A stretch of 9,543 nt of DNA from DAONFI01 sp035403485 (GCA_964536835.1 CAZIAZ010000062.1:1-9543); one strand, 5' to 3'; positions 1-6,588 are shown, counted from the stretch's first letter. Notes: generated by a model not told the origin, from the sequence alone. Translations and numbers: made by a program.

Positions 1-532
1 CGATACGCCCTGTCCGGGATATGTCGCATGTTATAAGCAGATTTCGGCACCGCCGACAAAGCTGGTTCTTCAGTATACGACGCTGCTATATCCGTTTGAA
101 GGTACGAAACGGCCGGATGCTTCATTTAAAGATGGCGTAGTCAAAATCGGTCAAAATCGCGAAGGCCTCTATATGCGCAAAGGCGAAAAGACCGACGGCG
201 ACTGTGCGTTCGTCGGCAAAGAAGATGGAGCGATTAATCGCATACTTCTTGTTACCGGTAGCCGCATATCCAACGCGGTTCAGCTCGACGTTCCTGCTGA
301 TTTTATGATTGTGACGCGGCAGGGCGAGTCGCTGGACATACAATTAATGGAAAGTTTGTCCAAAAAAGTCAATCGCATAGAGCTGGCTGGCTTTCAAGGC
401 GTCAGCAAAGTAATGGTGAATGGCAAATCATGCAAGGTATCCGAAACTGACGGCAAATTGGTAATTGTCGGGCCTTTTGAAAAAATCGTGCCCAATCCCG
501 ATAATCCCGATTTATTCTGGATTGTAAAATAA
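1..532 (+). CDS. Heparinase II/III-family polysaccharide lyase, 3' end only
   Basis: This open reading frame enters from the left edge (first whole codon at base 2) and ends at TAA 530-532, giving the last 176 residues of a protein. It aligns without gaps to residues 700-875 of the complete lyase encoded at 3640-6267. The first 27 or so residues are weakly conserved, while the region from LLYPFEG (base 83) to the stop is about 94-95% identical in protein. This is the C-terminal beta-rich part of the heparinase II/III fold, downstream of the catalytic residues, so its activity cannot be judged from this window. The gene is on the same strand as the LacI-type regulator and the second lyase, so two paralogous lyases bracket the regulator and accessory genes. 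It is not visibly broken. The usual substrates of the family are uronate-containing polymers such as heparin-type glycosaminoglycans or alginate; the substrate here is unknown. Confidence 0.85.
   Translation, partial: DTPCPGYVACYKQISAPPTKLVLQYTTLLYPFEGTKRPDASFKDGVVKIGQNREGLYMRKGEKTDGDCAFVGKEDGAINRILLVTGSRISNAVQLDVPADFMIVTRQGESLDIQLMESLSKKVNRIELAGFQGVSKVMVNGKSCKVSETDGKLVIVGPFEKIVPNPDNPDLFWIVK
83..532 (+). repeat. Duplicated lyase 3' module, copy 1 (partner 5818-6267)
   Basis: These 450 bases pair without gaps with 5818-6267. From base 209 to 532 I count 25 differences in 324 bases (about 92% identity), including an unbroken identical run of 53 bases (422-474). From 131 to 208 there are 12 differences in 78 bases. 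Similarity stops exactly at the stop codon, and upstream of base 83 the proteins fall to about 59% identity. Most differences are synonymous third-position changes. Confidence 0.9.
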
Positions 533-575
533 TCCCAAGCCGTAAGCCATTGTTGCTATTATCGTTAAGTTAAAA

Positions 576-634
576 ATAGCCTGACTTCTGGCGTATGTGC
601 ATTATATTGCCCTGTACGTCAGGAGTCAGGCTAT
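576..634 (+). terminator. Strong hairpin terminator after the first lyase gene
   Basis: Arms 576-595 and 615-634 form an uninterrupted 20-bp stem (two G-U wobble pairs, otherwise Watson-Crick) around a 19-base loop. It lies 44 bases after the lyase stop codon and is followed by CTGTATTTTGTC, a modest T-rich tail. It probably ends the lyase transcript and insulates the regulator promoter downstream. An A-rich run (TTAAAAA) precedes the left arm, so it could also work on transcripts from the other side. The remainder of the gene-free stretch 533-914 holds the promoter and operator sites listed next; I see no small gene in it. Confidence 0.7.
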
Positions 635-736
635 CTGTATTTTGTCTTAAAAAATATCTCTGAAGTATAACTGTGGGAAATTATCGCATTTAACGCATAT
701 ATCACGTAAATTTCAGTTTGAAAAGAAATTTTTTAC

Positions 737-764
737 TTGATTATCGTAACGTTTCGATTAATAT
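737..764 (+). promoter_or_regulatory. Predicted sigma-70-type promoter for the LacI-type regulator
   Basis: A -35-like TTGATT (737-742) and a -10-like TAATAT (759-764) are separated by 16 bases, placing transcription start near 771 with a leader of about 145 bases before the regulator start codon. The spacer is occupied exactly by a near-palindromic operator-like sequence (743-758), which supports both calls. Prediction from consensus matching only. Confidence 0.45.
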
Positions 765-786
765 ATGTGGTAACGTTATGATTAAT
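743..786 (+). promoter_or_regulatory. Tandem LacI-type operator sites
   Basis: Site 1 (743-758) reads ATCGTAACGTTTCGAT and matches its own reverse complement at 14 of 16 positions, centred on AACGTT. A central CG in an A/T-flanked palindrome is typical of LacI/GalR-family operators. Site 2 has the perfect 8-base palindrome TAACGTTA at 771-778. The two are also direct repeats: 747-762 and 771-786 match at 14 of 16 bases, 24 bases apart. Site 1 fills the promoter spacer and site 2 sits at the predicted start point, an arrangement suited to repression by the LacI-family protein encoded 129 bases further on, and therefore to autoregulation. Confidence 0.6.
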
Positions 787-796
787 TGGTAACCAA
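786..796. promoter_or_regulatory. Short inverted repeat TTGGT-A-ACCAA
   Basis: A perfect 5-base inverted repeat with a single central base lies immediately after the second operator-like site. It could be a further protein-binding half-site pair or could have arisen by chance; nothing else in the window repeats it. Confidence 0.25.
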
Positions 797-851
797 CCAG
801 TGAATAGTTAAAGTTCAAAATGATAGTATCCCAGGCTTCGCCAAGCTGACA

Positions 852-860
852 TGTTATAAT
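852..860 (+). promoter_or_regulatory. Extended -10 element, second candidate promoter for the regulator
   Basis: TGTTATAAT combines a consensus -10 hexamer TATAAT (855-860) with the upstream TG of an extended -10 promoter. No good -35 lies 16-18 bases upstream, which such promoters tolerate. Start would be near 867, giving a leader of roughly 48 bases that excludes the operator repeats at 743-786, so this would be an operator-independent start. Confidence 0.4.
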
Positions 861-914
861 ATTATAGATAGAGTAAATGTTATCAATTATTGATTATTTA
901 GGAAACATGGCATA

Positions 915-1967
915 ATGGGAACGTTAGTTTCACAAATAGCGAAAAAAGCCGGCGTAGCTGTTTCAAGCGCATATGAAATATTGTCGCACCCTGAAAACTC
1001 CAGGTATCAGGAGAAAACGTGTAAAAAAGTACTGGAAGCCTCGCGTGAGCTTGATTATCGGCCACATGCCGCGGCTAAGGCTATCCGTACCGGCAGATTT
1101 GAATGCATTACACTCCTGATGAGTACCGCATATACTCACAGTTACCTTCCGAACAACCTGCTTTACGGCATCCATGACGAGCTTGACAGACGTAATATTC
1201 ATCTGACTATAAACCGGCTGTCAGACGAAATGCTGACGAACGAGAAATACCTGCCAAAAATTTTGCGTTATCAGATGTCTGACGGGCTGCTTATAAACTA
1301 CACCAACTATCTGCCTCCGCAGGTGGAGTCTGTCATAAAACAGTCCTGTTTGCCGGCGGTATGGATAAATTTTAAGCGTGATTTTTGTTGCGTTTATCCC
1401 GATAGTTTTCTGGCTGGCCGACAGGCGACGGAATATCTGTTGAAGATGGGCCATCGTCGTATTGCTTTTCTGGACTATCTGTTCAATCAGGCGGAATTTG
1501 TGGGGGCACATTTCAGTATAAACGAACGCTGCAAAGGTTATGAAACAGCCATGCAGGAAGCCGGCTTGTCGCCGCGTATCATTCGGCCTGAGTCCGGCAG
1601 AATTGAGCCAGGCGAAGAAATCGCTTATACGCAGAACTGGCTGAGGCAGCCAGACAGGCCTACAGCGGTAATAGCGTACTGGGTTGCCAGTGCACTGCCT
1701 GTCATGCAGGGAGTGTTGGCGGCTGGCCTAAGTGTTCCACGCGATTTATCTATCGTGACTTTTAACAGTGAAACGTTCGGCGGCAATTTATTGCGGGAGT
1801 CAGGTCTCTATATCAACTCAATGATTGAACCTGAGTTTGAAATGGGAACTCAAGCGGCATTGATGATGATAAAAAAGATAAAAAAACCTTCAGATGAAAT
1901 TCCTTCCTGCAGGCTCGAATTCAAGTTGGAAGAATTCGGAACATGCTGTCCGCCAAAGGCTAAATAA
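915..1967 (+). CDS. LacI/GalR-family transcriptional regulator
   Basis: The 350-residue protein has the family's usual length and layout. The N-terminal helix-turn-helix occupies roughly residues 3-50 (TLVSQIAKKAGVAVSSAYEI), followed by the hinge segment YRPHAAAKAIRTGR. A periplasmic-binding-protein-like effector domain follows from about residue 60, with the characteristic Asp163, Gly168 and GHRRIAFL (179-186). Recognition-helix residues differ from the common S-TVS-L pattern (here AVSSAYEIL), so it probably reads a specialised operator. ATG 915 is preceded by TAGGAAA about 10 bases upstream; the earlier ATG at 907 runs straight into a stop. Operator-like palindromes lie just upstream, suggesting autoregulation. 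The next gene begins about 70 bases downstream with no clear terminator between, so the regulator may be co-transcribed with the carbohydrate-binding protein. The effector is inferred to be an oligosaccharide or uronate released by the neighbouring lyases. Confidence 0.93.
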   Translation: MGTLVSQIAKKAGVAVSSAYEILSHPENSRYQEKTCKKVLEASRELDYRPHAAAKAIRTGRFECITLLMSTAYTHSYLPNNLLYGIHDELDRRNIHLTINRLSDEMLTNEKYLPKILRYQMSDGLLINYTNYLPPQVESVIKQSCLPAVWINFKRDFCCVYPDSFLAGRQATEYLLKMGHRRIAFLDYLFNQAEFVGAHFSINERCKGYETAMQEAGLSPRIIRPESGRIEPGEEIAYTQNWLRQPDRPTAVIAYWVASALPVMQGVLAAGLSVPRDLSIVTFNSETFGGNLLRESGLYINSMIEPEFEMGTQAALMMIKKIKKPSDEIPSCRLEFKLEEFGTCCPPKAK

Positions 1968-2027
1968 CATTTTTAAGCGTAAAAACATGAAGCGTATAAA
2001 AAATTCAGCAACGAAAACCAGTTTAGA

Positions 2028-2033
2028 AAGGAA
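2028..2033 (+). promoter_or_regulatory. Ribosome binding site that sets the start of the DNRLRE gene at 2040
   Basis: AAGGAA lies 6-7 bases before ATG 2040 but practically touches the upstream in-frame ATG at 2034, so translation should start at 2040. Confidence 0.7.
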
Positions 2034-2039
2034 ATGGCC

Positions 2040-2741
2040 ATGGAAAAGATGAAAATCAAATTGAAAAAGATTTCGGTAATTGCCATATTGACATGTGTTT
2101 TTGCGACATGTTGCGGTGCGTTCGGTGATACTGTGACATTGGCTCCTACTGATGATACGTATGTCAATCAGCAATGGGCTGCCAGCAGTTTTGGTACAGC
2201 CATAACAATGGGAATAGGCTACGCCACAGGTACGCCGGCTAATCGTCAAGGCTGGATTTATCTTAAGTTCGGCCTGGATTCAATCCCGGATGGTGCAACG
2301 ATAACATCGGCTACCATTTATTTGTATAAGCCTTATGTTAACACTAACAATGATTTTATCGCAGGTATTTATAATGTCGACAATGATAGTTGGACGGAAA
2401 ACACCATTACATGGAACAATAAGCCAGACACGGCAACTACGGCAACTGATAACCAAAGTATTACATCTGCAAACGTACAGTGGTACAGTTGGGACGTAAC
2501 AACACTGGTAACTTCAAACAATATAAACGGCGATGATATTCTGTCCTTATGTTTGAAAGAAAATCCACAGCAAACTACAATCAATACATGGACAGCGTTT
2601 GCATCAAGCAATTACGCTACTCTTGAATATCATCCATATATAACGATTACGTATACCAATGTTCCAGAACCGGTAACAATATCGTTGTTGGGAATTGGGG
2701 GCATTGGCCTGCTGTTTTCCAAACGGTCATCTCATATCTGA
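2040..2741 (+). CDS. Secreted DNRLRE (CBM96-like) carbohydrate-binding protein with PEP-CTERM anchor
   Basis: This 233-residue protein starts with a lysine-rich signal peptide and hydrophobic core (ISVIAILTCVFATCCGAFG, cleavage probable before Asp30). One DNRLRE-type beta-sandwich domain fills about residues 30-205. Its hallmarks are the DDTYV start, GWIYLKFGLDSIPDGATITS (71-90) with ATIYLY next, WTENTITWNNKP and the closing YITITYT. This family includes modules classed as CBM96, some of which bind alginate. The C-terminus carries a PEP-CTERM signal: VPEP (208-211), a hydrophobic segment, then KR near the end. PEP-CTERM proteins are handled by an exosortase and retained at the surface or in extracellular matrix; no exosortase gene is in this window. 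There is no catalytic domain, so the protein probably holds substrate near the lyases. A hairpin follows at 2761-2799. The polymer bound is an inference from the neighbours. Confidence 0.85.
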   Translation: MEKMKIKLKKISVIAILTCVFATCCGAFGDTVTLAPTDDTYVNQQWAASSFGTAITMGIGYATGTPANRQGWIYLKFGLDSIPDGATITSATIYLYKPYVNTNNDFIAGIYNVDNDSWTENTITWNNKPDTATTATDNQSITSANVQWYSWDVTTLVTSNNINGDDILSLCLKENPQQTTINTWTAFASSNYATLEYHPYITITYTNVPEPVTISLLGIGGIGLLFSKRSSHI

Positions 2742-2760
2742 ATAATGCGTAAGTCAAAAG

Positions 2761-2799
2761 GTATGCAAATGCAGGTTTGCTAAGCCGGCATTTGCATAC
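2761..2799 (+). terminator. Hairpin terminator after the DNRLRE gene
   Basis: Arms 2761-2772 and 2788-2799 (GTATGCAAATGC and its exact complement) form a perfect 12-bp stem, extended inward by two G-C pairs past one mismatch. The stop codon lies about 20 bases upstream. The T run (CATTTTT, about 2809-2815) is 10 bases beyond the stem rather than adjacent, so termination may be partial, allowing some readthrough into the pseudopilin and lyase genes. Confidence 0.6.
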
Positions 2800-2882
2800 T
2801 TCGTTGCCATTTTTATAAATAGCGGCGATAGAAAATATCCGGCATATAACGCAAAACAATCAAGCAGTTGGAATAACTTACT

Positions 2883-3572
2883 ATGCAGCGGCAGAAATTA
2901 CAAAGCTGTAGGCATCCGCAGTCAAAGTCAAAACCATCAGCTTTTACGCTGATTGAATTGCTGGTAGTAATCGCCATCATTTCCCTGCTGGTATCGATGC
3001 TACTGCCAAGCCTGAAAACCGCCAAAGCGTTAGCCAATCGCGTAGTCTGCTCGGCTAACATGCGAAATATAAATTTGGCGTTCGGGCTGTATAATAACGA
3101 CTGGGACGGTTGGTTTCCTCTTGTCAGAGAAAAAAGCAGTCCATTGAGTGGCGTATGGGCGGATAAGTTGTATGACGCCGCGTATCTTGAAAGTGCCGAA
3201 GCATTCAATTGCCCAAGCGTTCCATTACGAGTTTTCATTCCTGATAAGAATACTGGGGCATATAAGATGGCTTACGGTATGGAATGGTGGGTTGGGGGCG
3301 GCGATGGTATTGGTCAAGGGCATAAGATTGTTAATATCGCCAAGCCGGCAAATACTGTCCTGGCAGGAGAGAATAACAATAGCTCAGGCGTGCATGGTTA
3401 TGGAGTACATAACAACCGTTGGCCTGTTCCTTTGTATTCTTGGGGATGGCCAGATGATGAACGGCATTCTGGTGTATCAAATATACTTTTTGTCGACGGC
3501 CATGTTCTTGCCTATACCCAGGATATTGCCTGCGACAATAATGAGTTAATCTGGTTTACTCTCGGCGATTGA
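2883..3572 (+). CDS. Type II/IV pseudopilin-like protein with H-X9-DG motif
   Basis: The 229-residue protein begins with a 20-residue basic leader ending in Ala20, then FTLIELLVVIAIISLLVSML, the N-methylation/prepilin signal with Glu25 at mature position +5. Ala replaces the usual Gly at the cleavage point, which is common in these proteins in Planctomycetota. The conserved CSANMRNI-LA-GLYNND segment follows the helix. The C-terminus carries the H-X9-DG motif (His195, Asp205, Gly206), defining a large family of unknown function in Planctomycetota and Lentisphaerota. Trp- and Gly-rich stretches (EWWVGGGDGIGQG, SWGWPDDE) fill the globular part. Start ATG 2883 follows GGAA at spacing 9. Only 67 bases without a terminator separate it from the lyase, so the two are probably co-transcribed. 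A role in surface display or polymer capture is suggested by the neighbourhood but unproven. Confidence 0.88.
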   Translation: MQRQKLQSCRHPQSKSKPSAFTLIELLVVIAIISLLVSMLLPSLKTAKALANRVVCSANMRNINLAFGLYNNDWDGWFPLVREKSSPLSGVWADKLYDAAYLESAEAFNCPSVPLRVFIPDKNTGAYKMAYGMEWWVGGGDGIGQGHKIVNIAKPANTVLAGENNNSSGVHGYGVHNNRWPVPLYSWGWPDDERHSGVSNILFVDGHVLAYTQDIACDNNELIWFTLGD

Positions 3573-3639
3573 AGTCTTCTACAATAATTTTCTGTATTTA
3601 TTTGAAAATCTGATTTACTCGGGATGAAAGGATGAATCT

Positions 3640-6267
3640 ATGAAAGTTAACTGCTTGAAAACAGTACATTTCTTAAATGTAATATTGTTGGTTCTGATAT
3701 CGAATTTAGTGGTTTCATGCGCACAGATTCAGGAATCCGAAAAACCTGCGATTAAAACCAATTCGGAAAGTTCCACTAATAACTCCCCACAAAAAGATTT
3801 AGCCGGAAAAACTGCCTCACCTATTCTTGATAAAAATATAGTCATAGCTAGTTTAGGTAAGAATCTGGTTACATTGAAAATAGATACGCTAAAGGTACAA
3901 AACGAGAAGTCATTTTTTGACGCATTGAATCTGGATACGCCAGGTATGGAAAATGTCAAAAAGGCTGTATCAGCCAGTGACTGGCCAGCCGCAAATAAAG
4001 CTCTTCTGGAATATATGCGAACACGCAAAAAACCGGTATTTCCAATGGACCGTTGGAGGAAAAAAGAGATTGTTAGTTTCGCTAAAGAAGAATTCCCGCA
4101 AACAACTTCAAAAGTCATATCAAGTGCGGATAATGTGTGTCGTCATGAATTTAACCGGTGGGGCGACCCGCATGTATTTGACGGGCCGATTATATGGGAT
4201 CGCACTAAAAACAATGCGACAGTCTGTTTTAGTCAATGTTTGAATCGTATGGGATTTTTGAAGGAGCTTGGTACAGCCTGGTGGCTGACCGATAATCCTA
4301 AATATTCACAATGTGCGGTTGAAATCGTAGATAGTCTCATAAAATCCAGCCCGATGCCGACAGAGGCAAGGCGTCATTGGATGGATCGCAAAATTCCTGA
4401 CGGTATGAATTCCGTATCGTCTACAGGCAGTTCGTGGGGTACATTGCTGGAGATTGCAGAGCGAATGGGGAATTGGCTGGTATTTAACGAGTGCTTTATT
4501 GATTCACCGGACGTTTCGCCTGAATTTTATTATCGTTTTTTGAGCAGTTTATTGGAACATGCCAGATATACCTACATGCTGGAACTTTATGGCGGTTATC
4601 AACGAGGGAACTGGTATCTCGTGGAAAATTCAAATCTTGCCAGAGTTGCCATCATGTTTCCTGAATTCAAGGAATCTGAAAATTGGTTGAAAACGGCTAT
4701 AAATGGCCTGACGAAAAAAGCTGAAACGGAAGTATTTCCGGACGGCGGATATATGGAACGGTGCATTTCATATCATAATTGGTGTCTTCAAAAATTTCTT
4801 GAAGTATCTTCGCTTGCCAATGCCAATGGCGTGAAACTGCCCGAAAGTTTCAGCGTGGCTGTTGCAAAAATGCAGCGTTATGTTCAGGCGTTGTCGTATC
4901 CCGACAATACGCGGACGCCAGCATTTGGTGACGCTTCATATGTCCTATGGTGGGCTGATAAGAAAACCGTTCCTCAAAAAACAAAAAACATTCTGGAATT
5001 ATGGGACGTCGGGTTTGATTCATATAAAAAGAATATGAAAGATATGACAGCTACGCCGGATTATACGTCGACGGAATTGCCATATACCGGTTTTTATATA
5101 ATGCGTACCGGCTGGAAGCCGCAGGATAAGTATCTTTTCTTTGATTGCGTTCCAAGTGGCGATTTCTGGAGTCATTGGCATAATAGTGCTTTTAACGTCG
5201 ACATTTACGCGTATGGCCGTCCGCTTATCGTGGATTCCGGCATGCAATCATATGATGAACCTAGTTATGAAGATTATTTTCATAGAAGCATAGCTCACAA
5301 CATCATTGAAATTGCTAATGTTGAAGTTTTGCCTGTTCCGGAGTTGAAATATTGGCTGCGTTCGCCTGAATTTTGTGTCGTAGATGCACAAGCTAATATA
5401 GCTATACATGGTATTCATAAAATGCAGGTAATTCGCCGAATACTTTTTGTGACAGGTGATTATTGGATAGTGGACGATATAGTAGAACATGGCCCGATGT
5501 CACAACGGTCCAATCTTCCTGTAAGAGCGTATTGGCACTTGAATTCAAGGTCTGTTGTTGCAGATGGCAAGCAGATTGCCCTGGCGGTTACGGATAAGGA
5601 TGATGGGAGTGGTCGACACTATATAAATTCGGGCAAAGATAAGAATCTTTCTTTTTATACTAACGATAAGAATATAGGAAACCTTTTGTTTATACCCGAT
5701 AAGCAGGAAGATTATAAGTCGCTTGCGATAATGTCGGATACGCCCTGCGGCGGATATGTTGCCTGTTATCGGCAGGACCTGATTCCGAGCAAAAATCCGA
5801 CGAGATATTTTACGTCATTGTTATATCCGTTTGAAGGCGATAAACGTCCGGACGTATCCTTCAAGGACGGCGTGGTCAAAATCGGCAAAAATCGCGAAGG
5901 CGTCTATATGCGTAAGGGCGAGAAAACCGACGGCGATTGTGCGTTCGTCGGCAAAGAAGATGGAGCGATTAATCGCATTCTTCTTGTCGCCGGCAGCCGC
6001 ATATCTGACGCGGTTCAGCTTGACGTTTCTGCCGATTTCATGATTGTAACGCGACAGGGCGAGTCGCTGGACATACAATTAATGGAAAGTCCGTCCAAAA
6101 AAGTTAATCGCATAGAGTTGGCTGGCTTGCAAGGCGTCAGCAAAGTAAAGGTGAACGGCAAATCATGCAAGGTATCCGAAACTGACGGCAAATTGGTAAT
6201 TGTCGGGCCGTTCGAGAAAATCGTTCCCAACCCCGATAATCCTGATTTATTCTGGATTGTAAAATAA
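3640..6267 (+). CDS. Heparinase II/III-family polysaccharide lyase, lipoprotein
   Basis: The 875-residue protein starts at ATG 3640 behind AAGGA (spacing 7). Residues 1-27 form a lipoprotein signal peptide with lipobox VVSC (lipidation at Cys27), followed by a Ser/Asn/Lys-rich linker. An alpha-barrel domain spans roughly 90-450 and the family beta-sandwich domain roughly 475-875. Candidate catalytic residues are Asn324 (RGNWYLVEN), Tyr378 (FPDGGYMERCISYHNW) and His512 or His514 (WSHWHNSAFNVDIYAYGRPL), with HRSIAHN at 548-554 also typical of the family. The Asn-to-Tyr distance of 54 equals that recalled for heparinase III (Asn240, Tyr294, His424). Such lyases cleave uronate-containing polymers by beta-elimination; here the protein is presumably membrane-anchored. 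The long C-terminal part is near-identical to that of the lyase at 1-532. Substrate cannot be assigned: alginate, ulvan-like or glycosaminoglycan polymers all fit. Confidence 0.9.
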   Translation: MKVNCLKTVHFLNVILLVLISNLVVSCAQIQESEKPAIKTNSESSTNNSPQKDLAGKTASPILDKNIVIASLGKNLVTLKIDTLKVQNEKSFFDALNLDTPGMENVKKAVSASDWPAANKALLEYMRTRKKPVFPMDRWRKKEIVSFAKEEFPQTTSKVISSADNVCRHEFNRWGDPHVFDGPIIWDRTKNNATVCFSQCLNRMGFLKELGTAWWLTDNPKYSQCAVEIVDSLIKSSPMPTEARRHWMDRKIPDGMNSVSSTGSSWGTLLEIAERMGNWLVFNECFIDSPDVSPEFYYRFLSSLLEHARYTYMLELYGGYQRGNWYLVENSNLARVAIMFPEFKESENWLKTAINGLTKKAETEVFPDGGYMERCISYHNWCLQKFLEVSSLANANGVKLPESFSVAVAKMQRYVQALSYPDNTRTPAFGDASYVLWWADKKTVPQKTKNILELWDVGFDSYKKNMKDMTATPDYTSTELPYTGFYIMRTGWKPQDKYLFFDCVPSGDFWSHWHNSAFNVDIYAYGRPLIVDSGMQSYDEPSYEDYFHRSIAHNIIEIANVEVLPVPELKYWLRSPEFCVVDAQANIAIHGIHKMQVIRRILFVTGDYWIVDDIVEHGPMSQRSNLPVRAYWHLNSRSVVADGKQIALAVTDKDDGSGRHYINSGKDKNLSFYTNDKNIGNLLFIPDKQEDYKSLAIMSDTPCGGYVACYRQDLIPSKNPTRYFTSLLYPFEGDKRPDVSFKDGVVKIGKNREGVYMRKGEKTDGDCAFVGKEDGAINRILLVAGSRISDAVQLDVSADFMIVTRQGESLDIQLMESPSKKVNRIELAGLQGVSKVKVNGKSCKVSETDGKLVIVGPFEKIVPNPDNPDLFWIVK
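5818..6267 (+). repeat. Duplicated lyase 3' module, copy 2 (partner 83-532)
   Basis: Ungapped partner of 83-532. It encodes residues from LLYPFEG to the end of the complete lyase. Flanking DNA after the stop codons is unrelated in the two copies. Confidence 0.9.
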
Positions 6268-6386
6268 AAGCTCTGGTCATCGCCAACGGCTTAATTTTAC
6301 TATTCCGCATGAATTAATGTTGAAATCAGCTGCGGATGAACGATAAGAAAATGGATATATGCACGTCAGGCTTTTATAGCAATTTT

Positions 6387-6427
6387 GGAGTGGTTCTCAA
6401 AATGAAATTTTTTTTGAGAACCACTCT
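6387..6427. other. A/T-bottomed hairpin between convergent genes, possible bidirectional terminator
   Basis: Arms 6387-6402 and 6412-6427 pair over 16 bp (outermost pair G-U, inner 14 bp AGTGGTTCTCAAAA and its perfect complement) around a 9-base loop. It lies 120 bases beyond the lyase stop, downstream of the convergent UPF0210 gene as well, and ends exactly where the palindromic repeat at 6428 begins. It lacks a trailing T run on the plus strand, so it is not a textbook terminator, though the position suits one. Bases 6268-6386 hold nothing I recognise. Confidence 0.5.
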
Positions 6428-6588
6428 TAGAGCATGTTAAACTTGAGATACGACACTTTATGCGTTGGCGAAACGAGCTATGCAAGGAAGGCGAAGCAGG
6501 AATACTGCCCGTATTCCGATGCAGCCTGACGTAGCAGAGCGATGTTGCAGCCAACAAAAAGGACGCATATCAAGTTTAAAATGCTCTA
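6428..6588. mobile_element. MITE-like 161-bp imperfect palindrome, complete copy
   Basis: The ends are inverted repeats: TAGAGCATGTTAAACTTGA on the left, and the right end reads TAGAGCATTTTAAACTTGA on the opposite strand (18 of 19). Similarity continues through ATACG/ATGCG and GTTGGC, and the centre is a perfect hairpin GGAATAC-TGCCC-GTATTCC (centred near 6508), so the whole element can fold into one long interrupted stem. It has no coding capacity. The outermost TA at both ends would fit duplication of a TA target, as with IS630/mariner-type elements. A related sequence begins at 9492, showing this is a dispersed family. The mobilising transposase is not in this window. Confidence 0.75.

Noticed and set aside
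1982..2012. Direct repeat AAGCGTA around 1976-2000 and a TATAAA at 1995-2000 as a promoter of the DNRLRE gene
   Set aside because: No convincing -35 element lies at the right distance and the repeat is only seven bases in an A-rich stretch.
2034..2039. Upstream ATG as start of the DNRLRE gene
   Set aside because: It is practically in contact with the AAGGAA ribosome binding site, whereas the ATG at 2040 has normal spacing.
2813..3238. 141-residue minus-strand open reading frame
   Set aside because: It is antisense to the pseudopilin gene, whose prepilin signal and H-X9-DG motif make the plus strand certain.
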